This document shows, in pieces, positions 18,502-28,600 of a stretch of DNA of 64,000 bases (position 1 is the stretch's first letter; each line of letters begins with the position of its first letter). Position numbers and translations under genes: made by a program. Below the pieces are notes generated by a model. It saw only the letters and a list, made by a program, of their open reading frames with translations, did not search any database and was not told where the DNA came from. Origin of the DNA: Vibrio sp. 99-70-13A1 (lineage in GTDB: Bacteria; Pseudomonadota; Gammaproteobacteria; Enterobacterales; Vibrionaceae); the NCBI RefSeq assembly GCF_013114625.1, contig NZ_VTXD01000007.1, forward strand, positions 1 to 64,000, given 5' to 3'.

Positions 18502-19293
18502 TTAACTGTCTGTACTTTCAAAAATCTTATCGGCAGAAGCTGCGACAAAACCAGTATAAATTTCGCCATTTGCCATCACGTATCGCTTCGCAAATTCATA
18601 AAAGCCACCCGGAATCATTTCGACACCTTCAGTGAAAGTAACCGCAACTTTATCTGCCATCGTTGAAGATTGCTCAAGAAGCACTTCAGGTGACCCTTTT
18701 ACTTCTCCACCAGCGCCATTAATAGTAAAGCCTTCAGCTCTCAAGTAGTCATTCACAGATTGTACTTCATCAAACTTATTCAGCTGATTCACACTTACTG
18801 TAAAGTGGTTTGCTCCATAACCATGCGCAGCAAGCCAAGAAGCGTACTCACTTTCTTTCGCTAGTGCTTGGAAATCAGTGAAGCTTAAATCCCATAGTCG
18901 CCCACCGAATAGGAACTCATGACCTTTTAGCTTGCTGGTGTCTAATTGCTCTACTAGCTTAGCGACTATCGATTGTAATTCACTTGAACACTCTTCAACC
19001 TTCAACTCACTGATGAACACTTTAGGTTGATTTGGATCTGGATGTTCAAAATGCTTCGCGACTAATTTTTTACTTTCGAAAAGGTAATCACCACATGCTT
19101 GATAGCCCAGATCTATAAATGGCTTCGCTAAGGTATCAATACCAAGAGGTGCTACGTTGAAAGTCCGCAGTGCAATATGGTCATTAATCAACGTTTCATC
19201 TTCTTTCAACAACTGTTGAACTTGTGCCGCTGAAGGACATAAGCGTTGAATATAATCGTTCCATAATGAGCTAAATAATAGATCGGGCGTCAT
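18502..19293 (-). CDS. DUF1338 protein, possible 2-oxoadipate dioxygenase/decarboxylase relative
   Basis: A 263-residue DUF1338 protein. The HIALRTF motif has the His-x3-Arg spacing described for HglS, the 2-oxoadipate dioxygenase/decarboxylase of bacterial lysine catabolism, with further candidate metal ligands in GANHFTVSV and the segment MIPGGFYEFAKR. The ATG at 19291-19293 has a strong AAGGAG; an in-frame start at 19320 was discarded. It trails the ast genes on the same strand, 208 bases from astD, so a role in arginine, ornithine or lysine catabolism is possible. HglS function for this short form is not established by sequence alone. Confidence 0.85.
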   Translation of the reverse strand: MTPDLLFSSLWNDYIQRLCPSAAQVQQLLKEDETLINDHIALRTFNVAPLGIDTLAKPFIDLGYQACGDYLFESKKLVAKHFEHPDPNQPKVFISELKVEECSSELQSIVAKLVEQLDTSKLKGHEFLFGGRLWDLSFTDFQALAKESEYASWLAAHGYGANHFTVSVNQLNKFDEVQSVNDYLRAEGFTINGAGGEVKGSPEVLLEQSSTMADKVAVTFTEGVEMIPGGFYEFAKRYVMANGEIYTGFVAASADKIFESTDS

Positions 19294-19501
19294 GGTGACT
19301 CCTTGTCGAGGGTCTAGCAAGCTAGAGAGATTGGATTAAAAAGATACGCTACCGCTCTTAATGCCATAGCAATTTTACAATCGTTATACCGACTAAAAGC
19401 CTTCCATGAGCAAGCAATCGTCAGTAATTTTTTATTATTATGCCTAGCCTTACATCTAGGTAAGGCTAGTATTTAAGTTATATGTTTAGTGAGGTCTTTA
19501 T

Positions 19502-20959
19502 CTAAAGTTCAATACCAGGGCTAAACGTCGCAGGCAGTAATGTTTCGCCACCTTCCATTGAAGCCATTGGGTAAGCACAGTAATCCGCTGCGTAGTAAGC
19601 ACTTGGTCGTAAGTTACCAGACGCACCTGGGCCTCCAAACGGAGCATCACCACTTGCTCCCGTCAGCTGACGGTTACGGTTTACAATACCCGCACGGATA
19701 TGATCAACGAAGTATTCCCATTCAGAGTCATCCGTTGAAACAAGCCCTGCCGATAAGCCAAAACGGGTATCGTTAGCTAAGTTAACGGCTTCTTCCAATG
19801 ATTGGTAACGCACAACCTGTAGAAGTGGTCCAAAATATTCCTCATCAGGCAACTCAGCAATGTTTGTTGCATCGATAATACCAGGAGTCACAAATGCAGC
19901 TTCAAGACCTTTAGCTTCCACTAGGCTAACTCCGCCAAGAGACTGAAGATTTGCTTGAGCATCAAGAATGAACTTCGCTGCCGCTTCTGAAATTTGTGGG
20001 CCCATGAAAGGTGCTGGCTCAGCAAATGGTTGATCTACACGAATCTTCTGAGTCGCGGCTACCAATTTATTAATGAGTAGGTCGCCCTTCTCTCCCACCG
20101 GAACATACAAGCGACGTGCACAAGTACAACGTTGACCTGCGCTAATAAACGCAGATTGAATAATGGTATAAACCGTCGCGTCAACATCCCCATATTGGTC
20201 AGAAATAACCATAGGGTTGTTACCACCCATTTCGAGTGCCAGCATTTTGCCCGGCTGCCCTGCAAATTGACGATGTAAAATATGACCGGTATTTGCACTA
20301 CCAGTAAATAGCACGCCATCTAAGCCTTTTGAGTCAGCTAATGCGATACCAGTTTCTTTAGCGCCTTGCACAAGGTTAATGACACCAGCAGGCAAACCCG
20401 CTTCTTGCCATAACTTCATTGCAAATTCTCCAGTCCAAGGAGTTTGCTCTGAAGGCTTGAATACCACAGTGTTACCCGATAGCAATGCAGGGACAATATG
20501 ACCGTTTGGTAGGTGACCAGGGAAGTTGTAAGGACCAAAGACAGCCATTACACCCAATGGGCGATGACGAAGTACAATTTGGTTGCCAGCAGCTTCACGA
20601 GAGGCTTCACCCGTACGCTCATGGTATGCACGGATTGAAATAGCAATTTTACCTGCCATTGCACCCGCTTCAGTACGAGTTTCCCAAATTGGTTTACCCG
20701 TTTCTTTTGCAATAATTTGTGCAATTTCTTCGCTGTTTTCTTTCACTTTTTCAGCGAAAGCTAAAACAATAGCTTCACGCTCAGCAAAGCTTAGCTTCTT
20801 CCAACCCACAAATGCATTACGTGCAGCGCTAACCGCTGATTCTACTTGAGCGGGAGTCGCACTGTCGCCTTGCCAAACAACCTCATTATTAAATGGGCTG
20901 ACTGATGTCATCGCTTCGCCTTGTCCGGCTACCCATTGCCCTGCAATCCACTGAGTCAT
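19502..20959 (-). CDS. astD: N-succinylglutamate 5-semialdehyde dehydrogenase
   Basis: A 485-residue NAD-dependent aldehyde dehydrogenase, fourth step of the arginine succinyltransferase pathway. Catalytic Glu in [10 protein letters not shown] (about 246) and Cys in [11 protein letters not shown] (about 280); the [15 protein letters not shown] segment is typical of AstD. The ATG at 20957-20959 has AAGGACAGT ahead of it and yields the standard length; a longer frame starts at 20995. It follows astA by about 145 bases. The order astC-astA-astD, without astB or astE nearby, makes it an incomplete ast cluster in this window. Confidence 0.95.
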   Translation of the reverse strand: MTQWIAGQWVAGQGEAMTSVSPFNNEVVWQGDSATPAQVESAVSAARNAFVGWKKLSFAEREAIVLAFAEKVKENSEEIAQIIAKETGKPIWETRTEAGAMAGKIAISIRAYHERTGEASREAAGNQIVLRHRPLGVMAVFGPYNFPGHLPNGHIVPALLSGNTVVFKPSEQTPWTGEFAMKLWQEAGLPAGVINLVQGAKETGIALADSKGLDGVLFTGSANTGHILHRQFAGQPGKMLALEMGGNNPMVISDQYGDVDATVYTIIQSAFISAGQRCTCARRLYVPVGEKGDLLINKLVAATQKIRVDQPFAEPAPFMGPQISEAAAKFILDAQANLQSLGGVSLVEAKGLEAAFVTPGIIDATNIAELPDEEYFGPLLQVVRYQSLEEAVNLANDTRFGLSAGLVSTDDSEWEYFVDHIRAGIVNRNRQLTGASGDAPFGGPGASGNLRPSAYYAADYCAYPMASMEGGETLLPATFSPGIEL

Positions 20960-21103
20960 ACTACTGTCCTTACTTACAATTCTGCTAAAAAGCACTTAAT
21001 GCACTTTCTTGAACACTTGATCACGTCAAACGCTGGTCACTTAAAACGTCATCACTTCAAACCTCGGTCAATTCACGGCTCCATTAAGAAGCCGAAATCG
21101 AAC

Positions 21104-22123
21104 TTACTGAGCTAACATGCGAACAAAGTCGCCTTCTTTGACTTCCAAAGCTTTCGCCACTTCAGGGGATAAAATCACCTTATCGCTTGCTTGATCGTAA
21201 GCAGCTTTCGCAGCGGCCGCTCGGAAGTTTTCAAATGAAGTATTACCAATTAAATAATCTTGGGAGCTTGAATGTTCAGCGACCTTCACTTGCGCTCTGA
21301 TCGAATGACGAACCGATTCAATATTTCGTAAATCACATTCAACGGTAGGACCTGCATCAAAAATGTCGACATAACCTCGGTTGGTGAAACCTTCTCGCTC
21401 TAAGAGTTTTAATGCAGGGCGAGTATTATCGTGAACCTGTCCGATTACCGCTTGAGCTTCTTGGCTAAGTAAATTCACGTATATCGGCAACTTAGGCATA
21501 AGGTCGGCAATGAAGCCTTTTTTACCTATACCAGTTAAGTAATCTGCCAGCGTGAAATCAATAGAGAAGAAGTGCTCTTGCAACCACTGCCAAAAAGGTG
21601 AATTACCATCAGCGTCAGATACGCCACGCATCTCTGCAAAAATCGTTTCGGAGAAACGCTCTGGATGCTCAGACATGATCAAGAAACGGCACTTTGACAT
21701 CAAACGACCATTCAATCCCCCACGGAAAGATGGACGCAAAAACAAAGTACAAATTTCACTGCAGCCTGTGTAGTTATTACCAAAAGTCAGCAGCTTAACA
21801 ACATTGTTCACACCCAACTTTTGCGAGGAGTGCACAACCTTACTGATATGGTAAGAATAAAATGGGACGTCCCAACCGATAGAAGCTTCGATACCTGTAG
21901 TACCGGCTACTTCTCCCGTTTCGCTATCAACGCCAACCATTAGGTAGCCTTCATCACCAGGTTCGGTGACATTCGCTTTGGAAAAACTGTATTCGGAGTG
22001 CGTAATTCGGTTAGTTAAGAGCTCTTCATTTACAGGAAGAGATGTGAATCCATGTCCTGATTCAACGGCGCAAGCATGCAGCGCGTCATAATCAGATAAT
22101 TTAATAGGGCGAACAACTAGCAT
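21104..22123 (-). CDS. astA: Arginine N-succinyltransferase
   Basis: A 339-residue AstA that transfers succinyl from succinyl-CoA to arginine, the committed step of the AST pathway. It opens VVRPIKLSDYDALHACAVESG and contains FLRPSFRGGLNGRLMSKCRF (broken at 20 here), both typical. The ATG at 22121-22123 has an excellent GGAGGG site; the frame extends to 22144. The C-terminus (LEVKEGDFVRMLAQ) is family-like. Lies between astC and astD. Confidence 0.95.
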   Translation of the reverse strand: MLVVRPIKLSDYDALHACAVESGHGFTSLPVNEELLTNRITHSEYSFSKANVTEPGDEGYLMVGVDSETGEVAGTTGIEASIGWDVPFYSYHISKVVHSSQKLGVNNVVKLLTFGNNYTGCSEICTLFLRPSFRGGLNGRLMSKCRFLIMSEHPERFSETIFAEMRGVSDADGNSPFWQWLQEHFFSIDFTLADYLTGIGKKGFIADLMPKLPIYVNLLSQEAQAVIGQVHDNTRPALKLLEREGFTNRGYVDIFDAGPTVECDLRNIESVRHSIRAQVKVAEHSSSQDYLIGNTSFENFRAAAAKAAYDQASDKVILSPEVAKALEVKEGDFVRMLAQ

Positions 22124-22147
22124 CAATATTCCCTCCAGATGCAAAAC

Positions 22148-22174
22148 AGGCCCAAAACTAGACAGTCTGGGCCT
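22148..22174 (-). terminator. Hairpin between astC and astA (possible partial terminator)
   Basis: AGGCCCA and TGGGCCT form a 7-bp stem with inner pairing. On the minus strand it is followed by GTTTTG, a poor T run, so it may attenuate or stabilise rather than end transcription. Confidence 0.45.
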
Positions 22175-22233
22175 TTAGCAAGTCATCATAGAACCGCTCT
22201 ATGGCGAATATTCTTATGACGCGAGCTTTGAGG

Positions 22234-23445
22234 CTAAACTAACGTCGCAATTGCTTTGTCTAGTTTTGCTAAGCCTTCTTCAATTTCTTGTTTAGTGATG
22301 ACAAGTGATGGTGTGAAACGAACGACATTTGCTCCCGCAACCAATACCATCAAGCCTTCTTTACCCGCAGCAACTAATACGTCACGAGCTCGACCTTGCC
22401 ATTTCTCATTAAGTGCAGCACCTAGCAGTAAGCCTTTACCGCGGACTTCACTGAAAAGCTGGTACTTATCATTTATTTTAGTCAAACCTTCACGGAATAG
22501 CGCTTCACGCTCTTTAACACCCGCTAAAGTTTCAGGTTGGCTAACTACATCAACTACCGCTTCTGCTACTGCACAAGCCAACGGGTTACCACCGTAAGTT
22601 GAGCCATGAGTACCCACTTTAAGGTGAGGAGCTAAAGCGTCAGTAGTCAGCATTGCACCAATTGGGAAACCGCCACCAAGAGATTTTGCTGTACTAAGAA
22701 TATCAGGTGTTACCCCTAAACCTTGGTAAGCATAGAAATCACCAGTTCGGCCATTACCTGTTTGTACTTCATCAAAAATAAGAAGTGCATTGTGTTTATC
22801 ACACAGTTCACGAACAGCATTCATGAATTCAGATGTTGGCGAAATAATACCGCCCTCACCTTGCAGAGGTTCCATCATGATTGCACAAGTGCGCTCAGAG
22901 ATATGCGCTTCTAAAGCGGCAATATCATTATAAGGTAGATGAGTAACATCGCCTGGTTTAGGACCAAAGCCATCAGAATAAGCTTCTTGACCACCAACCG
23001 TTACAGTGAAGAATGTACGACCGTGGAAACCTTGTTTGAATGCAATGATTTCTGATTTTTCAGGTCCATGTACATCAACAGCCCAACGGCGAGCTAATTT
23101 AAGTGCCGCTTCATTCGCTTCAGCGCCAGAGTTAGCAAAGAAAACTTTATCAGCAAAGCAAACGTCTGTGAGTTTCTTAGCAAGGCGTAATGCTGGCTCA
23201 TTGGTCATAACATTACTTAGGTGCCAAATCTTATTTGCTTGCTCAGTCACTGCTTTAACCATTGCAGGATGACAGTGACCTAAACAACTAACTGCGATAC
23301 CACCAGCAAAGTCGATATACTCTCGACCTTCTTGGTCCCAGACTCGTGCGCCTTCGCCTTTAACTGGAATCATTTCCATTGGGTTATAACAAGGCACCAT
23401 CACCTCATTAAACAGACTACGTTCTACTTTATTTTCCACTGTCAT
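22234..23445 (-). CDS. astC: Acetylornithine/succinylornithine aminotransferase
   Basis: A 403-residue PLP class III aminotransferase. The PLP lysine is in [16 protein letters not shown] (about 252), with [13 protein letters not shown] just upstream. The same fold serves biosynthetic ArgD and catabolic AstC; here it precedes astA and astD, which favours catabolism, but vibrios often use one enzyme for both, so the symbol argD may equally apply. No other argD is in this window, including in the arg cluster at 53-60 kb. Confidence 0.93.
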   Translation of the reverse strand: MTVENKVERSLFNEVMVPCYNPMEMIPVKGEGARVWDQEGREYIDFAGGIAVSCLGHCHPAMVKAVTEQANKIWHLSNVMTNEPALRLAKKLTDVCFADKVFFANSGAEANEAALKLARRWAVDVHGPEKSEIIAFKQGFHGRTFFTVTVGGQEAYSDGFGPKPGDVTHLPYNDIAALEAHISERTCAIMMEPLQGEGGIISPTSEFMNAVRELCDKHNALLIFDEVQTGNGRTGDFYAYQGLGVTPDILSTAKSLGGGFPIGAMLTTDALAPHLKVGTHGSTYGGNPLACAVAEAVVDVVSQPETLAGVKEREALFREGLTKINDKYQLFSEVRGKGLLLGAALNEKWQGRARDVLVAAGKEGLMVLVAGANVVRFTPSLVITKQEIEEGLAKLDKAIATLV

Positions 23446-23845
23446 CGCACATTCCTTTATCGATACCGCATGCTTCGCAAATAAGCGTAATGATTCATAA
23501 GTGAGACAAAATTATTTTGTTCCGCTTTTATCCCGCTGCAGCATTGTATTTACATTTAATTAACCATTTCAATAGTGATTTATTCTTTCACATCGGAAAA
23601 CAACTGAATAAACGTCACTGCCTCTGACTATTTATGCATCAAGTAGTTTGTTTTATGAAGCTTTTTTTATCGAAGGAGGTATTTGGCCGTAACAATACAT
23701 AGCAAAGACGGCGATATAGCGCTGTCCGCACTAAATACGGCGAATAAGTTTGCAAAGGAGGTATTACGAAATATAGATATAACAAATGTTATAAAAAGTG
23801 ATCGATGCCCATTAGAGGTCAGGCGCAGAACAAGGAATAAAACAC
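23446..23845. other. 400-base gene-poor gap upstream of astC
   Basis: A+T-rich promoter region of astC. It contains the 11-base word AAGGAGGTATT twice on the plus strand (23673-23683 and 23755-23765), each looking like a strong ribosome-binding site, and an unexplained 60-codon plus-strand frame (23683-23865, TTG start) that runs into the pabA 3' end. I found no convincing ATG after either site and no recognisable protein. ArgR sites may be present but none matches the consensus well. Confidence 0.4.
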
Positions 23846-24424
23846 TTAGCGAGCGAGGAAGTTAGCCAGTAACTGGTGTCCCTGTTCTGTTTTAATTGAT
23901 TCAGGGTGGAATTGAACCGCATCAATTGGCAATGTCTTATGCTGATAACCCATGATTTCATCCATGCTGCCATCTTCAAATTCAGTCCAAGCCGTTAGTT
24001 CGAAACAATCAGGTAATGTGCCATTTTTCACAACTAATGAATGATAGCGAGTTACCGTTAATGGATTATTTAAGCTTTGAAAAACACTTCGTCCATTGTG
24101 TCTAATTGGAGACGTTTTTCCATGCATAACTTGCCTAGCTCGTACGACTTCACCACCAAAAACTTGGGCAATCGCTTGATGACCTAAACAGACTCCCATT
24201 AAAGGCAGTTTACCGGCGAAATACTCTATGGCAGCTAATGAGATTCCAGCATCGTTTGGAGTACAAGGACCAGGAGATATCACTAAGTGAGTAGGTGCGA
24301 GGGCTTCAATTCCTGCTATATCAATCTCATCATTACGTACCACTTTCACCGTTGCACCTAACTCACAAAAGTATTGGTACAGGTTATAAGTAAAAGAGTC
24401 GTAGTTATCGATGATTAATAGCAT
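23846..24424 (-). CDS. pabA: Glutamine amidotransferase of aminodeoxychorismate/anthranilate synthase
   Basis: A 192-residue class I glutamine amidotransferase. Nucleophile Cys in [11 protein letters not shown] (about 79) and the His/Glu of [14 protein letters not shown] (about 169-171) complete the triad; [16 protein letters not shown] is the standard opening. Supplies ammonia for aminodeoxychorismate (folate) or anthranilate synthesis; PabA and TrpG are hard to separate, but no trp genes are adjacent, which favours PabA. It lies upstream of astC on the same strand, an arrangement also seen in enterobacteria (pabA near argD). Confidence 0.93.
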   Translation of the reverse strand: MLLIIDNYDSFTYNLYQYFCELGATVKVVRNDEIDIAGIEALAPTHLVISPGPCTPNDAGISLAAIEYFAGKLPLMGVCLGHQAIAQVFGGEVVRARQVMHGKTSPIRHNGRSVFQSLNNPLTVTRYHSLVVKNGTLPDCFELTAWTEFEDGSMDEIMGYQHKTLPIDAVQFHPESIKTEQGHQLLANFLAR

Positions 24425-24594
24425 GAGTAAATCGTTGACCGTATTGAAGGGAGGACAATAGGGTGTGTATTGTGCAGTAAGAGGCTAGAAAGGCAAGTAT
24501 TTCTGTTCAAAGGTAAAATATCCAACTATGAAAAATTCCCTATTCCTTGAAGGCTAGAACTCTCTGATACTTGCATTAGCCAAGGAGTCACCAA

Positions 24595-24623
24595 TAAAAA
24601 GAAAGGCGCACAAGGCACCTTTC
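24595..24623 (-). terminator. Rho-independent terminator of the nuclease cluster
   Basis: GAAAGGTGC, loop CTTGT, GCGCCTTTC (one G-T) then TTTTTATT on the minus strand. It starts about 80 bases after the endonuclease I stop and would end the porin-nuclease cluster. Confidence 0.82.
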
Positions 24624-24701
24624 TCTGTTATTGATTCTTTAGTTATTGGCTTCTTATTTAAAACCCGTCACCTAGTAACAAGCATAGCGATGATCTATTC
24701 G

Positions 24702-25595
24702 CTACTTACAATCTTTAGCAAAGATTGAGTCCACCCATTGTGGGTTATCAACGAATGGGTTTCGGTTACCTTGAATCTCTTGAATTTTAGTGTTTCTATT
24801 AAATTCAAATTCATCTACTGCATCTTGGGTATTCCAAGCCAGTAACGTACACACATTCCCTAGAGCAGTACCGTTATCTACCACTGTTGGTACTAATTCT
24901 AGATCTGGTGTCTTAGAGTCATTACCTTCATAACGTGTTGCCATGTAGAAGATCATACGAGCAACGTCGCCTTTCACTTGATCACGAGGCTCAAATGAGT
25001 CGCCATCACTGTAGTTTCCAGGCGCTTCAGTTAACTCACTTCCGCCGTTATCAAACTCTAAATTCCCACGCTTGCTGTTCACAGACTCATCTGTAGGACG
25101 AAGGTGATGGATATCGGTATAGCCGTAAGCACTCTTATCGTTGAATCCACCATTTGATTTCGGGTAAGTATGTTCACGGTTCCAGTTATCCTGACCTAAA
25201 CTGCCTTGACCTGTCTTCTGCCCTTTCTCTTGCGAGCGACCGGTATACATTAGAATAACGTTGTTACTGTTATTCGGATCTTCATCCGTTTTATCTAATG
25301 CATCCCACACATCAAAGCTGCTAGATGAATACGATAATTTAGTAATACCAGTAGAAATAATACTATTCAGGGCAGCTTTCAATTCATCGCCTGATTTGTC
25401 TAACGCGCTATCGTAGTAACCATTTGGGTTATGTATCTCACCTGGTGGTACTGGCGGCTCTACAATTGTCATTTCACACGTTACCGATGGAATACCACCA
25501 ACAACATGTGGATCATGAGCTTGTTCATAAGCTGCCGTTGCGACAGAGGCATACGCACATGGGATAAGTAATGTAAGTAATGTTTTTTTCATCAT
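24702..25595 (-). CDS. Secreted endonuclease I family nuclease
   Basis: A 297-residue nuclease with a signal peptide (MMKKTLLTLLIPCAYASVATAA) and an endonuclease I (Dns/NucA-type, beta-beta-alpha-metal) domain. Signature motifs are intact: DNWNREHTYPKS with the catalytic His, and DIHHLRPTDESVNSKRGN with the metal-site His and Asn. It is longer than the 230-residue Vibrio Dns, with extra acidic linker before the domain, closer to the larger secreted endonuclease I proteins. Predicted to cut extracellular DNA (and perhaps RNA). It lies 47 bases after the first ExeM-like gene, so co-expression is likely. Confidence 0.92.
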   Translation of the reverse strand: MMKKTLLTLLIPCAYASVATAAYEQAHDPHVVGGIPSVTCEMTIVEPPVPPGEIHNPNGYYDSALDKSGDELKAALNSIISTGITKLSYSSSSFDVWDALDKTDEDPNNSNNVILMYTGRSQEKGQKTGQGSLGQDNWNREHTYPKSNGGFNDKSAYGYTDIHHLRPTDESVNSKRGNLEFDNGGSELTEAPGNYSDGDSFEPRDQVKGDVARMIFYMATRYEGNDSKTPDLELVPTVVDNGTALGNVCTLLAWNTQDAVDEFEFNRNTKIQEIQGNRNPFVDNPQWVDSIFAKDCK

Positions 25596-25642
25596 AATAT
25601 TTCGATTAGGGGCGAATTCACCCCTCTCCTATCAGCAACGAG

Positions 25643-28600
25643 TTATTTGAACTTACGACGTAAGAAGCCAAGACCTAATAGGCTTAATAAGCCACCTAAG
25701 CCAAATGAACCACCGTCGCTATCGCTGCTACTTTTCGCAACTTGAACGGTTTTTGTCTCAAGTACACTGCCTGCAACACTCGTGGTTACTGTGTATTCAC
25801 CTGCTCCCACTCCTGTAATTGGTACTTCCGTCCAACCGAAGGCAATTTCAAACTGATCAAGAACGTCTTTCTGCACATTAGAAGAAGTCGCCACAAATGC
25901 TTGAGTTGCATTGCTGAAGCTTACTGACACTTCATCACCTACTTTAAGGTAAGCAGAATCAGCGTATTGAGTCAGATCAACGAAGTAATCAAAACCACCG
26001 TCTGTCGGTGCTTCGAATCGAGGTTCATTCAATGGCTCAGATGGAAGCTCAATTGGTGTACCAGGCACAATTGGTTGATCCGGGTTACCAGGATAGATAG
26101 GGTCAACTGGCTCTAGTGGCTTGCCATCAAAATCAATGGAAAGAACAACAGGATCATGTGCCGCTGAACGGTACACATCAGTATATTTTTGTCCTGTTTC
26201 ATGGTCTGCACCAAACACTTCAGACTCACCAGCGTTTATGTTCCACTGGGTTGCTCCGATAACTTTTGTTTTCAAACCCGCAGAGGTTAAAATGTAATCT
26301 AAGCTTCCGCTTTCATCCCCTTTAACTACGTTGTAGCTATTCGGTTCAACGATTTCTAAAACATTTTCATAACCATAGCTTTCAGTCACTACTGAACCAT
26401 CTGCACCGTGTAAAGGTGTATCACCAATATAGGTATTTGCTGCGGTTTTGATTTCGTAGCCTTCTGGAGCATCAGTACGATCTGTTAATACAGTAATCGC
26501 ATCTTCGTTATTGTAAGCATTCAAGCTACCTAGAATAACCTTCTCGCCCTCAAGGTTTGCTAACTGTTGACCTAAATAATCAGCAGCAGAGACTCGTAAA
26601 CTTCCACACGCACCTTGGCTATCAGTTTCAGCACTATCTTCTGAACACGTTTGTTCTTTGGATGCAAAGTGGTTGAGCGCAACCACCAATTTCTCTTCAC
26701 GGTCTTTAAATGAGAACACAGGAACAACAGCATCATGTTGTGCTGTCATCGTATCATCCGCATTTTTTTGAGAAGGCATTGGGATGACTTGCAATGAATC
26801 AAGACCAACCTTATTCGCACGGAAAATAACGTAGTTACTTGTCGCCAGCGTACCTACGTGAGTTAGCCCTTCACTACTTGCAACGTGGTACTGATCAATC
26901 TCATCTAATTCAGCGTTTAGTTGTGTCACTAGATAAGCAATCGCAGAACTTTCTTCAAAACCATTATTTTCAACTTCCATCAAACCAACAATGTCAGCAT
27001 TTAATGACTTCAAAGCAGAAACGAGTTTAAGCGTTTGATGATCAAATTCCGTTGAACTTTGAGCTCCTGGGTGAGCATCCGCTTCTAAATATTGATTGGT
27101 TTCACCGCTGCCTTCTAAACTATTGATGTACTGGTTAGCGTTGAAAGTGGCAATACGAATATCGCCATTATCAAGAACAGGTTCGGCTTTACGCTTACTG
27201 TTATCAGCGGCGAAACTATCCTTAGTAACATTTTCGGTTACATAGAAACGATAATCTGAGTAAGAGTAACCCACGACGCCTTGAACGCTACTCGCAAGAT
27301 CGCCAACGCGGATAAAGTCCTCAGTTGTGCCATCTTGGTCTACATCGGTTTGACCAAAGTCAGGGTACCAAGCAGGAGCCCCAACCGTATCTTTTGTAAA
27401 TGATTCAACCACTAAGCGATTATCATCATTACAATCAGCAGCTTGTTTAGCTTCTTGCGTACCAGGGAAGAAAGATTGGTTCGGGTGAACATTAATTTCA
27501 CCTTGGCTTAGAACCATGTTGAATCGCTGTGGCCCTTCATCAAAACTGTAGTTACGCGACACTTTCATATCAGAAGCAGAGGTCAGCTTAACTAGCATGC
27601 CTTCGTGACGTTCAAGGGTGAAGTCAAATTCAGGATCACTCGATGCGATAGATAATTCAGTTGCGGTAACAGTACCCGTTCCAACCGTTTCAATCGCTGT
27701 AGCAGGAATTTGTGTCCAGCCAAAGTTCTCTTCTACAGGACCAGTGACTTTGACTTTATCGCCCAGAGCTAAACCTGAAACATCACCCACAACAAAGATG
27801 CCGTCCGATGTTTTTGGATCGCTGTCAGGTGTTTCATCTTGCATATAGAAACCAACTGCAACATCACCATCTAAAGCTTCGCTTTGAATTGCAGTGATCA
27901 CACCAACGACAGTGAACGCTTCATTTGAAATAAATTGTCCGTTTGCTGGGTCGGTATATGGCGAAGCCCAAGAATTACCCTGAAGCTCACTGATCAATGT
28001 ATCTGGTGTTGGCTCCGGATCGGGATCAGGATCTGGGTCAGGGTCTGGATCTGGGTTGCCGCCACCTAGGTCAACATTACCAATATCGGTCCAATCATCT
28101 TGATCTAACGTTTCAAATTTAGCAGGGTCATAAGCTGTGCTAGCCGTCATCGTAGTACGCTTCAAAGTTACGTTTTTATTGTAATCCGTATCATTCACGT
28201 AACCCAAAATATCGACAATAGAACCATCTTTAAATAAGGCAATAGAGTCATCACCGTTAAAATAAGTGATGCTTCCTGTACCATCCGATTTATCTAACAA
28301 ATCCGCTACAGCGCTAGAGTTAGCAACCACATAAGTCTCTCCAGCTTGAAGCGTGACTCCAGCTAGATCAAACTCATTTCCCCAGTCACCACTACCATTT
28401 GATTCCATCATCAAGCTGTAGCCATCCAGTGTTACAGCAGTAGAACCCACATTCGCTATCTCGATAGCTTTATTGCTGCCTGAACCCTCAACAACTTCAG
28501 TGATAAGAATATTTTCAGCCGGAGCACCTAGCTCGACGTTACCGAAATCGCTCCAATCATCTTTATCAACTACTTCAAATTTAGATGCATCGTATGACTC

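Noticed and set aside
22256..22597. Antisense 113-codon frame in astC
   Set aside because: Contained in a conserved gene on the other strand with no independent support.
23683..23865. 60-codon TTG-started plus-strand gene
   Set aside because: Ribosome-binding site to start spacing is only about 3 bases, no homology is recognised, and its end runs antisense into pabA. Kept as an open observation, not a gene.
28014..28057. Possible CRISPR-like or satellite array
   Set aside because: The short degenerate units code for Asp-Pro and have no spacers; it is a protein linker repeat.
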